Positions 27,336-35,219 of a stretch of DNA of 64,000 nucleotides are shown here, piece after piece; position 1 is the first letter of the stretch; every line of letters starts with the position of its first letter. This stretch comes from Syntrophales bacterium. GTDB lineage: Bacteria > Desulfobacterota > Syntrophia > Syntrophales > UBA8958. The translations under genes and the position numbers were made by a program. The stretch covers positions 1 through 64,000 of the forward strand of contig JAOACW010000005.1 in NCBI GenBank assembly GCA_026417625.1, read 5' to 3'. Under the pieces are notes generated by a model. The model was not told where the DNA came from. It saw only the letters and a program-made list of their open reading frames with translations, and ran no database searches.

Positions 27336-28391
27336 ATGAAGAGATTGCGAGTGGGTATAATACTGGGAGGTATGTCTTCAGAAAGAGAGGTTTCGTTGAA
27401 CAGTGGTAGAAACGTTTTCGACAATATGGATAGGGAGAAGTACGATCCCATTCCTGTATTTATGGATATGAAGGGCAAATTCTGGGTTCTTCCCTGGCAG
27501 TTGATTTCTCAGAACACAACGACGGACATTTCAGAGAGATTGGCAAAGGAGGCACGACCTATAGCTTACGAAGATCTCAAAGAAGAAGTGGATTTTGCCT
27601 TTTTATGTCTCCATGGAAAGTATGGAGATGACGGATGCATTCAAGGATTGCTTGAACTTCTCGGTATTCCTTATACTGGACCTGGGATTTTAGCTTCCGC
27701 ATTGGGGATGGACAAACATATTCAGCAAAGTATCCTCAAGTTTTCTGGTGTTGATGTTCCGGAGAGTCTTCTCATTGAGGAACGTGAATGGAGGGAGAAT
27801 TCCGAAAGAGTTAAAAAGGCACTTTTGGATAAGTTTTCTCTGCCTTTTTTCGTAAAACCGACCAGAGAGGGTTCCAGTGTAGGGGTTTCTGCTGTGCGAA
27901 AGGAAGATGACATATCACCCGCACTGGAGGCCGCGTTCAAGTGGGATTCGAGAATCCTGGCAGAAGAATATCTAGACGGAATAGAATTTTCTTGCATTAT
28001 CCTAGAAGAAGGTGACCAACTAAGGGTTCTCGATGTAACGGAAATTCATCCCCAGAGCGAATTTTACACTTACGACGACAAGTATATGCCGGGTAGGTGT
28101 AGGAAGTTCACGCCTCCCAAAAATATACCTAGGGAAGTGACAGAGAGAATAAAGGAAGAAGCAATAAAGGCGTACAGAGCCCTGGGATTTAGATCATATG
28201 GCAGAATTGATGGTTTTGTGTTAAAGGATGGGCGCATTTTAATTACGGACCCCAACTCATCATCTGGAATGGCACCTTCTTCCTTTTTCTTTGAGCAGGC
28301 AGCTAATGCAGGAATGTTACCTTCTATGATTATTAGTGCGCTTATTGAAAATTCATTGGCTATACACAGAGAGAAAAGGGGTCCTTTATAA
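27336..28391 (+). CDS. D-alanine-D-alanine ligase paralogue 1 (variant metal site)
   Basis: The 351-residue ATP-grasp ligase of the Ddl family has GGMSSEREVSLNSG with Glu16, the loop KPTREGSSVG with Ser180 (E. coli Ser150) and omega-loop DDKY with Tyr250 (E. coli Tyr216). The C-terminal metal/substrate motif is unusual: ITDPNSSSGMAP, where standard enzymes have an E-x-N-T-x-P-G-M pattern, so the Mg-binding Glu is Asp305. It may ligate D-Ala to D-Ala or to a related residue. AAGGG precedes the ATG. It lies between the racemase and an outer-membrane protein gene. Confidence 0.88.
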   Translation: MKRLRVGIILGGMSSEREVSLNSGRNVFDNMDREKYDPIPVFMDMKGKFWVLPWQLISQNTTTDISERLAKEARPIAYEDLKEEVDFAFLCLHGKYGDDGCIQGLLELLGIPYTGPGILASALGMDKHIQQSILKFSGVDVPESLLIEEREWRENSERVKKALLDKFSLPFFVKPTREGSSVGVSAVRKEDDISPALEAAFKWDSRILAEEYLDGIEFSCIILEEGDQLRVLDVTEIHPQSEFYTYDDKYMPGRCRKFTPPKNIPREVTERIKEEAIKAYRALGFRSYGRIDGFVLKDGRILITDPNSSSGMAPSSFFFEQAANAGMLPSMIISALIENSLAIHREKRGPL

Positions 28392-28411
28392 GAAAATTTG
28401 GAGGATTGAAG

Positions 28412-29188
28412 ATGAAAAAAAGACAAAAAGCTATCATGTGGTTATGTTTGGTTGTATCTTTTTTTGTCGTTCCGTATGCTGACGCGTTTGAAATAGGCGT
28501 TCGGGGTTATCTCTGGTTGCCCGATTTGAAAACAGCGGATGTTAAAACCATTCAAAACGGCATAGAAGGATCGTATATGGATGCTAAGGAGCTTTTAGGA
28601 CTCGGCAAAAAGATGAACTTTGCAGGTGAGATTTACGGCGGGATTGGGAGGCACCATGGTAGCATTATGTACACAACTGCTGGATTTTCGGATAACACTG
28701 TTCTCACGGCAGATGTAGTTTTCAATGGGGTGAAATTCAGTAAAAGTACGAATGTGAAGAGTGATTATTCGTATGACATGCTCGATCTTAAATATCAGTA
28801 CGATATTATCAACATGGAGAATCTACTAGCTGGTTTTTCTTTAGGGCCGATTTTGCAAGGAAAGTTCGTTTCCGGTGAATTGAAATTGAATTCGGCGACA
28901 ACGGGTGATCAGAGAAGAACTTACAACTCTGTTTTTCCCATGGTGGGTGTTGGTGCTCATATTGGTTTGGTTGCCAATTTGCTGGAGGCAAGGGTTCAGG
29001 TCACAGGTGGAGGTTACGGGAGTGATAATTATTCACTTGAGGGGCTCGCAGATGTGTCGGTTTCTCCTTTACCTTTTGTTGATATAAATGTTGGCTATAG
29101 AATAGTGAAAATTTTCGTGGACAAGAATGACTTCAAAATGGATCAGTTTTTCAGTGGGCCATACTTGGGATTAACAGTTGGGTTTTAA
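28412..29188 (+). CDS. Predicted outer-membrane beta-barrel protein
   Basis: The 258-residue product has a signal peptide (basic MKKRQK, hydrophobic core, PYADA cleavage), then alternating beta-strand pattern and a C-terminal GLTVGF ending in Phe, typical of outer-membrane barrels. The frame extends to a TTG at 28406, but ATG 28412 has GGAGG 7 bp upstream. I do not recognise a subfamily. It sits between two D-Ala ligase paralogues, 20 bp after the first and 16 bp before the second, so it belongs to their transcription unit. Confidence 0.8.
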   Translation: MKKRQKAIMWLCLVVSFFVVPYADAFEIGVRGYLWLPDLKTADVKTIQNGIEGSYMDAKELLGLGKKMNFAGEIYGGIGRHHGSIMYTTAGFSDNTVLTADVVFNGVKFSKSTNVKSDYSYDMLDLKYQYDIINMENLLAGFSLGPILQGKFVSGELKLNSATTGDQRRTYNSVFPMVGVGAHIGLVANLLEARVQVTGGGYGSDNYSLEGLADVSVSPLPFVDINVGYRIVKIFVDKNDFKMDQFFSGPYLGLTVGF

Positions 29189-29204
29189 TAAAAGGGTACC
29201 TCTT

Positions 29205-30272
29205 ATGGTGGAGAAAGAGAGAAAAAAACTTGTTGTCGGTGTTATTATGGGGGGACTCTCCTCGGAGAAAGAGGTGTCACTAGAAAGTGGCAGGAATATT
29301 TACAGCAAAATGGATCGTAGTTTATTTGAGCCTATACCAATTTTTATGGATAGCAAAGCACGGCTCTGGGAGATCCCCCTTAAGCTTTTGATGCGTAACT
29401 GCACTAAAGATATCGAGGAAGATTTGGAAACGGAGGCAAAAAGGATTCCCTATGAAGCCCTAAAGGATAGGGTGGACATCGTTTATTTTGGTCTTCACGG
29501 TAAATACGGTGAAGATGGGTGCATGCAGGGGCTTTTGGAACTTTTGGGTATTCCATATACTGGGTCAGGTGTGCTGTCATCTGCTATCGGTATGGATAAG
29601 TACATGACAAGGAAAATCCTAACCATGAGAGGTATTGATGTACCAAAATCCACGATCGTAGAGAGGAAGAAGTGGGAGAGTAGTGAGAAGGAGATGATTT
29701 TGAAACTCATTGAAGAGGAAATTAAGTACCCCTGCGTTGTTAAGCCGACCCGAGAAGGCTGTAGTACAGCAGTGAAAAAAGTTGTGTCATCAGAGGGGAT
29801 ACCCTCGGCTCTTGAAGGAGCTTTTGAGTGGGACAATATTGCATTGGTAGAGGAGTTTATCGAGGGCATAGAGGTGACCTGCGGAGTTTTAGGGCATGAT
29901 CCACCTATGGCCCTGATTCCCTCTGAGACGATCCCGACTGAAGATATTCTGACCCTGGAAGATAAATTTCTCTACGGTCAAGGGGAAAACAAAACTCCTG
30001 CTCGTGTACCTGAGGAAGTTCTGAAGAGGATTCAGGACACCGCCGTGGCAACTTTTCAAGCTCTTGATCTTAAGTGTTACGCGCGAATTGATATGTTTGT
30101 TCGCAAAGATGGCCGAGTCGCCGTACTTGAGGCCAACACGTTGCCGGGGATGACTCCGGCGACGGTTTTGTTTCATCAAGCTGCTGCTTTGGGGATCAGT
30201 CAAACTGATCTCATCACTAGGGTAATAGAGGCTGCTTTAGATGCTCATGCAAAGAAAAAAGGACCTCTATGA
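29205..30272 (+). CDS. D-alanine-D-alanine ligase paralogue 2 (variant specificity residues)
   Basis: The 355-residue Ddl-family ATP-grasp enzyme is preceded by AAAGGG 8 bp before ATG 29205; the frame extends to a TTG inside the previous gene, which I reject. Metal motif LEANTLPGMTP (Glu309, Asn311) is standard. Two substrate-site positions differ: PTREGCSTAV has Cys186 where E. coli DdlB has Ser150, and omega-loop EDKF has Phe255 where DdlB has Tyr216. Phe at that site is known from depsipeptide ligases, so D-Ala-D-lactate or another product is possible. Like paralogue 1 it ends in GPL. Confidence 0.88.
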   Translation: MVEKERKKLVVGVIMGGLSSEKEVSLESGRNIYSKMDRSLFEPIPIFMDSKARLWEIPLKLLMRNCTKDIEEDLETEAKRIPYEALKDRVDIVYFGLHGKYGEDGCMQGLLELLGIPYTGSGVLSSAIGMDKYMTRKILTMRGIDVPKSTIVERKKWESSEKEMILKLIEEEIKYPCVVKPTREGCSTAVKKVVSSEGIPSALEGAFEWDNIALVEEFIEGIEVTCGVLGHDPPMALIPSETIPTEDILTLEDKFLYGQGENKTPARVPEEVLKRIQDTAVATFQALDLKCYARIDMFVRKDGRVAVLEANTLPGMTPATVLFHQAAALGISQTDLITRVIEAALDAHAKKKGPL

Positions 30273-30351
30273 GGTAGTTAGTAAGATCTTTATCGTTTTA
30301 CAGACAGCGCCATATATGTCTTAAGATTTCATTTGGTTTCCGAGGATTGGA

Positions 30352-31155
30352 ATGAGGTTGTTTGTTTTCTTGTCAAGACCCTTTGTTACTGTGGGAAGCG
30401 CGGCGATCGAATGGGTAAACAGTTTAGGTGTGGCGGGTATTTTTCTTGTAATGGCCTTCGTAAAGATTTTCCGTCCTAAACAGTTCAGCAAAATTGTTCA
30501 CCAGATATATATAATCGGCGCCAGATCTACTATGATTATTATGCTTGTAGGATTGTTCACGGGAATGGTTTTAGGATTGCAATCGTACCATGCCCTTGTA
30601 AAGGTTGGAGCTCAAGGGGCTCTCGGTACGTTGGTTGCCCTCTCACTAGTAAGGGAGCTCGGACCGGTTCTTGCCGCTATAATGATCACGGCTAGAGCGG
30701 GGTCGGCAATGACTGCAGAAATAGGTATACAGCGTATCTCAGAGCAGATTGATGCTCTTTTAACAATGCGTATAGATCCTCTAGGTTTTTTGGTGAGTCC
30801 CAGATTGGCAGCCTCTATAGTATGTTTTCCCATATTAACTGCGGTATTTGATCTAATAGGGATTATGGGTGGTTTCATATCGGGAGTTTTGATTTTGGGG
30901 GCAAATGCGGGGACGTATTTTTATCGGGTTCAAACTAGTACGGATCTTAAGGATGTTACGGACGGTTTTATAAAGGCGTTAGTTTTTGCAATAATTGTGG
31001 CAACTGTATGTTGTTATCAGGGTTACTATGTGCACCAGAGAAAGGACAGTAAAGGGGCTAAGGCGGTTGGCATTGCTACGACTTCGGCTGTGGTTATATC
31101 CTGTGTGCTCATTCTTATCGCTGATTATGTGATTACTTCGCTTCTTCTGAAATAG
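30352..31155 (+). CDS. mlaE: Mla phospholipid transport permease MlaE
   Basis: The 267-residue permease has four to five membrane helices and the MlaE signatures GLFTGMVLGLQSYH and LVRELGPVLAAIMITARAGSAMTAEIG. It is the inner-membrane component of the Mla system, which moves phospholipids between the membranes. GAGG lies 6 bp before the ATG. The gene begins 80 bp after the second ligase and 11 bp before mlaF, heading mlaEFDCA. Confidence 0.96.
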   Translation: MRLFVFLSRPFVTVGSAAIEWVNSLGVAGIFLVMAFVKIFRPKQFSKIVHQIYIIGARSTMIIMLVGLFTGMVLGLQSYHALVKVGAQGALGTLVALSLVRELGPVLAAIMITARAGSAMTAEIGIQRISEQIDALLTMRIDPLGFLVSPRLAASIVCFPILTAVFDLIGIMGGFISGVLILGANAGTYFYRVQTSTDLKDVTDGFIKALVFAIIVATVCCYQGYYVHQRKDSKGAKAVGIATTSAVVISCVLILIADYVITSLLLK

Positions 31156-31166
31156 GGGTTGTTTTT

Positions 31167-32408
31167 ATGGTAACGCCTCTCATTGAATTCAGGGATGTCA
31201 CGAAGCGGTTTGGCGATAAGGTTGTGCTTGATAGAGTGAATTTAAAAATATACGAGGGAGAAGTGACGACAATTATTGGGCTAAGCGGTGCCGGGAAGAG
31301 TGTTCTGCTTAAACACATAATCGGTCTTCTTAAACCTGACGAAGGGATGATACTTTTTCGGGGCAAACCTTTGAACGAAATGGGAAGAAGTGAAGTTATT
31401 AATAGTTTTGGAAAAATCAGTTACATGTTTCAGGGTAATGCCCTTTTCGACTCATTGACGGTTTATGAGAACATTGCGTTACCACTTAGGGAAACCACAA
31501 AGCTTAGTAAAGCAGAAATTGACAAACGAGTTATGCGAAGGGTGGAACAGATGGAGCTTATGGATGCTGTGTACAAGTATCCATCTGAACTCTCAGGAGG
31601 TATGCAGAAGAGAGTAGCCCTCGCCAGGGCTTTGGTAACTGATCCTAATATCGTGTTATTCGACGAGCCCACGACGGGGCAGGATCCAGTAAGAAAGAAT
31701 GCTATACTGACGATGATCGCTCAGTACCAGAAGAGGTTTGGTTTCACAGCCGTTCTTGTAAGTCACGATATACCGGATGTTTACTTTATATCGAATAGGA
31801 TTCTCGCCCTGTATGATGGGCAGATCGTATTTCAAGGTACACCAGAGGAGCTCGAGAATTTTGATCACCCATTTTCCGATGAGGTGATTCGTAGCCTTGA
31901 AGAATTACAGAAAGAACTTACGGGATTATACAGTCTTCGACAATTCAAAATGCAGTATCTTTCCCAACTGGCAAGTGGTGAGAGAAAAGGTGTTTACTCA
32001 ATTATAGTATTTGAATTTTCCGGTTTGGATGAGATATCTGAAGTCGCAGATCAAGAAGCTGTACATACATTATTGAACCAGTTTGGAAAACAGATAGGAG
32101 GTTTTTTTGGTCCTCTCGCTGGTTTCTCAGCCAGGTATGGAAAGGACACCTATGTTACGGCCCTTCCTTATGCCACGTTCGAGGAGACCAGAATGGCTGT
32201 AGAGGATCTAATAACTGAACTTGAAAAAAGAGATATAGGTCCCTTTACTATTGAGCGGATCTCTGACCTAAAAAAGATTGTAGGGGTAGAATTTTTTGTC
32301 GGTATAGCCCATGGGGATCCTCTTACTGACTTAACATCGGTGATCCACAGTGCAAGGTCCCAGAGGGAGTTAAAAGCTGTTTTTCGGTGTAATGTGCGGG
32401 GGTGCTAA
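31167..32408 (+). CDS. mlaF: Mla transport ATPase MlaF with degenerate GGDEF-like C-terminal domain
   Basis: The 413-residue product has an MlaF-type ATPase in residues 1-245 (Walker A GLSGAGKS 38-45, signature LSGGMQKR, Walker B VLFDEPTTGQDP, H-loop His200). Normal MlaF ends near 270. The extra 140 residues (about 276-400) look like a degraded GGDEF fold: a YSIIVFEFSGL strand, RYGKDTYVTALP (323-334) at the RYGGDEF position, and FFVGIA at the usual I/V-GIA strand. The acidic catalytic residues are missing, so it cannot make c-di-GMP; it may bind a ligand or regulate the ATPase. The stop abuts mlaD. Confidence 0.9.
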   Translation: MVTPLIEFRDVTKRFGDKVVLDRVNLKIYEGEVTTIIGLSGAGKSVLLKHIIGLLKPDEGMILFRGKPLNEMGRSEVINSFGKISYMFQGNALFDSLTVYENIALPLRETTKLSKAEIDKRVMRRVEQMELMDAVYKYPSELSGGMQKRVALARALVTDPNIVLFDEPTTGQDPVRKNAILTMIAQYQKRFGFTAVLVSHDIPDVYFISNRILALYDGQIVFQGTPEELENFDHPFSDEVIRSLEELQKELTGLYSLRQFKMQYLSQLASGERKGVYSIIVFEFSGLDEISEVADQEAVHTLLNQFGKQIGGFFGPLAGFSARYGKDTYVTALPYATFEETRMAVEDLITELEKRDIGPFTIERISDLKKIVGVEFFVGIAHGDPLTDLTSVIHSARSQRELKAVFRCNVRGC

Positions 32409-32864
32409 ATGCAAAGGTATAGGATAGAGATGATTGTTGGCATCTTTATAGTGTTCGGCATTATTTGTATAGGATATATGACAGTGAAACTTGGAGATGT
32501 TTCCTTTATTAGTGACAATTATTATCCGCTGTACGCCAAATTTACCTCTGTTACTGGTTTGAGGGTGGGAAGTCCAGTACGTATGCTAGGTATAGACATA
32601 GGCAGAGTGGAAAGCCTCAAAATGGATCAGGAAAATCAGCAGGCCGTTGTGGAGATACGTATTCAGAAGGATATAAAGGTATATGATGATGCTGTGGCAT
32701 CCATTAAAACTGAAGGACTTATCGGAGATAAATACTTAAGCATTGATCCTGGAGGTTCGGGTAATGTTCTTTTGCCGGGAAGTTATATAACACAAACGCA
32801 ACCTGCGGTAGATATAGCAGATTTGATAGGCAAATATGCTTTTGGGGAGTTAAGAAAAGATTAA
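32409..32864 (+). CDS. mlaD: Mla substrate-binding MCE-domain protein MlaD
   Basis: The 151-residue protein has one N-terminal membrane helix (about 7-27) and a single MCE domain (SVTGLRVGSPVRMLGIDIGRVESL, KTEGLIGDKYLSIDPG). It forms the hexameric lipid-binding ring that docks on MlaE. The ATG follows the mlaF stop without a gap, so translation is coupled. The length is typical for the short MlaD form. Confidence 0.95.
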   Translation: MQRYRIEMIVGIFIVFGIICIGYMTVKLGDVSFISDNYYPLYAKFTSVTGLRVGSPVRMLGIDIGRVESLKMDQENQQAVVEIRIQKDIKVYDDAVASIKTEGLIGDKYLSIDPGGSGNVLLPGSYITQTQPAVDIADLIGKYAFGELRKD

Positions 32865-32879
32865 AAGGGGTCTTTTCAC

Positions 32880-33485
32880 ATGATGGTTAGAGCTTTTAGC
32901 TTTATTTTTTCATTTGTCTTATTATTTTTTTTGCCCTTTTCGGCATATTGCGGAGATCCAATGGATTTCGTGCAAAAGAATGTCAATCGAGCACTTGATG
33001 TTGTTCGTGATCCTACGTTGAAGGGGGAAGTTGCAAAAAAGAAGAAGCGCGATAAACTTCATGCCATTTACGAAGACGCTTTTGATAAAGAGGAATTTTC
33101 TCGGAGAACGCTGGGAAAGGATTGGAGCAGGTTTAACGAGGATCAACGTAAGCGGTTTGTTGAACTTTATCAGAAACTGTTGGAAAATGTTTACTCTGAT
33201 AAAATTCTCTCTTATGAATACAAAGATGAGAAAGTGATGTTCGATCGGGAAATCATTCATTCTCCTAATTTTGCAGAAGTGTATACTAGGGTTATAACAC
33301 CTTCGAAGGTTATTCCCGTCTCCTACCGGTTAATCCAGAAGGGGGGTAGATGGAAGATATATGATGTGACTATCGAGAATGTAAGTCTTATTCAGAATTA
33401 CAAAACACAGTTTCGCGAGCTTCTCGCGAAGAATACCCCTGACCAATTTCTCAATATACTAGAGGAAAAGGTCAAGGGTAAGTGA
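32880..33485 (+). CDS. mlaC: Periplasmic phospholipid carrier MlaC
   Basis: The 201-residue protein has a signal peptide (cleavage near SAYCG) and the MlaC/Ttg2D fold: FSRRTLGKDWSRFNEDQRKRFVELYQKLLENVY and YRLIQKGGRWKIYDVTIENVSLI. It ferries phospholipid across the periplasm between MlaA and MlaFEDB. AAAGGGG lies ahead of the ATG pair (32880 or 32883). The 3' end overlaps mlaA by 4 bp. Confidence 0.95.
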   Translation: MMVRAFSFIFSFVLLFFLPFSAYCGDPMDFVQKNVNRALDVVRDPTLKGEVAKKKKRDKLHAIYEDAFDKEEFSRRTLGKDWSRFNEDQRKRFVELYQKLLENVYSDKILSYEYKDEKVMFDREIIHSPNFAEVYTRVITPSKVIPVSYRLIQKGGRWKIYDVTIENVSLIQNYKTQFRELLAKNTPDQFLNILEEKVKGK

Positions 33486-34366
33486 GATATATGTTCATAT
33501 TGAATTGGACTACCCGGCTTGTTTTTTTAACGGTTCTAGTTGTGTCATTTATTTTTTCTGGTGCGTTTTTTATTAAAATTCACCCTTGCGCGTGTGCAGA
33601 AGAAAAGGTTTCCCATAATGAACGATCCTTACATCAAGTACCTGAGGAACCTCCCTCCATCGTGAAACAGATAGAGAATGCGAGAGATATAGACACTGAG
33701 GAAGAAGAACGTATAGAAATCCCTGATCCATTGGAACCGTTCAACCGTGTGATGTTTACCTTTAACGATAAACTGTATTTCTTTGTCCTTAAGCCCATTG
33801 CCCAAGGTTATAGTAAGGTTTTGCCGGAGAAAGTGCGTGTCTGTGTGAAAAATTTCTTTTCTAATATTTTGTTTCCTGTGCGTTTAGTCAATTGTTTTTT
33901 ACAAGGAAATGCCGAAGGTGTTGCAGCGGAACTGGCGAGATTTACTGCAAATACAGTATTTGGGTTGGGGGGGGTTATTGACTTTGCCTCTAGGGAAGAC
34001 ATAAATATACCCAAGTGCGATGAGGATTTTGGTCAAACATTAGGATCCTATGGTCTGGGACCTGGTTTTTATATAAACTGGCCCTTCTTAGGTCCTTCGA
34101 GCCCCCGAGATACTGTAGGGTGGATTGGTGATTCTCTCCTTTATCCTTTTCAGTACGTAAAACCGTGGTATGTGTCGATAACGACAAAGGTATACGACAA
34201 GGTAAACGACACCTCACTTAGAATTGGTGATTATGAAGCTCTCAAAGAGGCAGCTGTGGATCCTTATGTAGCTGTTCGAGATGCTTACGCCCAGTACCGG
34301 TACCAAAAAATAAAGGAGAAAATCATAAAGAACCAAATGCAAATAAGGGAAGGTTATGCTCCTTGA
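33482..34366 (+). CDS. mlaA: Outer-membrane lipid-asymmetry protein MlaA (VacJ)
   Basis: The product is 294 residues from GTG 33482 (GTGA overlap with mlaC; ATG 33491 is an alternative). The VacJ core is clear: DPLEPFNRVMFTFNDKLYFF, FGLGGVIDFASR, and GPFLGPSSPRD-like GLGPGFYINWPFLGPSSPRD. MlaA removes stray phospholipid from the outer leaflet. The N-terminus has a hydrophobic segment but no clean lipobox; PCACAEE looks more like a signal peptidase I site. A G8 tract within the coding sequence (33967-33974) could slip (see findings). Confidence 0.94.
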   Translation: MRYMFILNWTTRLVFLTVLVVSFIFSGAFFIKIHPCACAEEKVSHNERSLHQVPEEPPSIVKQIENARDIDTEEEERIEIPDPLEPFNRVMFTFNDKLYFFVLKPIAQGYSKVLPEKVRVCVKNFFSNILFPVRLVNCFLQGNAEGVAAELARFTANTVFGLGGVIDFASREDINIPKCDEDFGQTLGSYGLGPGFYINWPFLGPSSPRDTVGWIGDSLLYPFQYVKPWYVSITTKVYDKVNDTSLRIGDYEALKEAAVDPYVAVRDAYAQYRYQKIKEKIIKNQMQIREGYAP

Positions 34367-34423
34367 CAGAAGCGGGGATGTGTTTTTATTTTTTACTGAG
34401 AGAACGCGGAAGAGTTTTGGTAA

Positions 34424-34915
34424 GTGCGGCGTTACTTTAATTTTGAAGAAATGAGAATAGTCGGACAGTCATTCTATAAAGCAGAGCGGATTGTGTGCGA
34501 TTTTTACCGTTTAAAACACCACGAGATGAAAACGCTCCAGTACGATGTGTGTACTTTAGCTTTCTTAAAGAAGGATGAGTTTAAGGAAGATGTATTTGCC
34601 CATCTTTGCAGATACGAGTATGTTAATGGATATTTCTACCGCATATGTATTCACGATCATAGGATACTTGATGCTGTGGCTCGAGGTCATTCATTTATAA
34701 AATTTGCTCCTCTTATGCTCTACATTGCTGCGCATGAGCTGGTGCATATAGTACGTTTTTACCGAGGTGAGGCGAATTTCGATGTGCCCTTTGAGGAGAG
34801 AAAAAGAGAAGAGCAAATAGTTCATAGGATAACTGGCGATCTACTTTGTCCATATGTGGACTCAGAGATGAGATTGATTTTGGATTGTTTCAGCGAAAAC
34901 TACGCTCTCATCTAA
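34424..34915 (+). CDS. HExxH-motif protein, possible metallopeptidase-like
   Basis: The 163-residue protein has HELVH (an HExxH zinc motif) in LYIAAHELVHIVRFYRGE and a following EEQIVHRIT with a possible third ligand. No signal peptide. The family is not one I can name; I know similar small HExxH proteins in this class of bacteria only as hypothetical. The start is an uncertain GTG with a weak ribosome binding site. It precedes the FmdB-like gene by 32 bp. Confidence 0.65.
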   Translation: MRRYFNFEEMRIVGQSFYKAERIVCDFYRLKHHEMKTLQYDVCTLAFLKKDEFKEDVFAHLCRYEYVNGYFYRICIHDHRILDAVARGHSFIKFAPLMLYIAAHELVHIVRFYRGEANFDVPFEERKREEQIVHRITGDLLCPYVDSEMRLILDCFSENYALI

Positions 34916-34947
34916 GTTTCGACACAAAAACGAATGGAGGTGAGGTG

Positions 34948-35214
34948 ATGCCAATCTACGAGTACCGCTGCAAAAAGTGTGGTAGAGAATTCGAACTTTT
35001 TCAGAAGATCACCGATGTAACCGTTCCTTCATGTAAATTTTGTCAAGGTCCTGTTGAGAAACTTATTTCCCTTTCATCATTCCATCTTAAGGGTACAGGG
35101 TGGTACGTAACGGACTATGGTGGAAAGAAGACCTCTGGAAGCGAAGGTAAACCGGGTCAGTTGCAATCGGAGAGTGGATCCGAAAAAGCGGCGGATACTA
35201 ATAAAGATGATTAA
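34948..35214 (+). CDS. FmdB-family zinc-ribbon protein
   Basis: The 88-residue protein begins MPIYEYRCKKCGREFELFQ, the hallmark of the FmdB putative regulatory family, with two CxxC pairs (CKKC and CKFC) forming a zinc ribbon and a hydrophilic, low-complexity tail. GGAGGTGAGG lies just before ATG 34948; a longer upstream frame from inside the preceding gene is rejected. Function is unknown; family members have been proposed as transcription regulators. It is convergent with the DHH gene, 5 bp away. Confidence 0.88.
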   Translation: MPIYEYRCKKCGREFELFQKITDVTVPSCKFCQGPVEKLISLSSFHLKGTGWYVTDYGGKKTSGSEGKPGQLQSESGSEKAADTNKDD

Positions 35215-35219
35215 GACCG

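Noticed and set aside
30261-30275. Short hairpin ACCTC-TAT-GAGGT over the second ligase stop codon
   Set aside because: Five-bp stem without T-run; not a credible terminator, so it does not split the operon.
33412-33430. TTCGCGAG-ctt-CTCGCGAA hairpin near the mlaC 3' end
   Set aside because: Eight-bp stem inside coding sequence without T-run; shorter than the other intragenic hairpins and not clearly functional.
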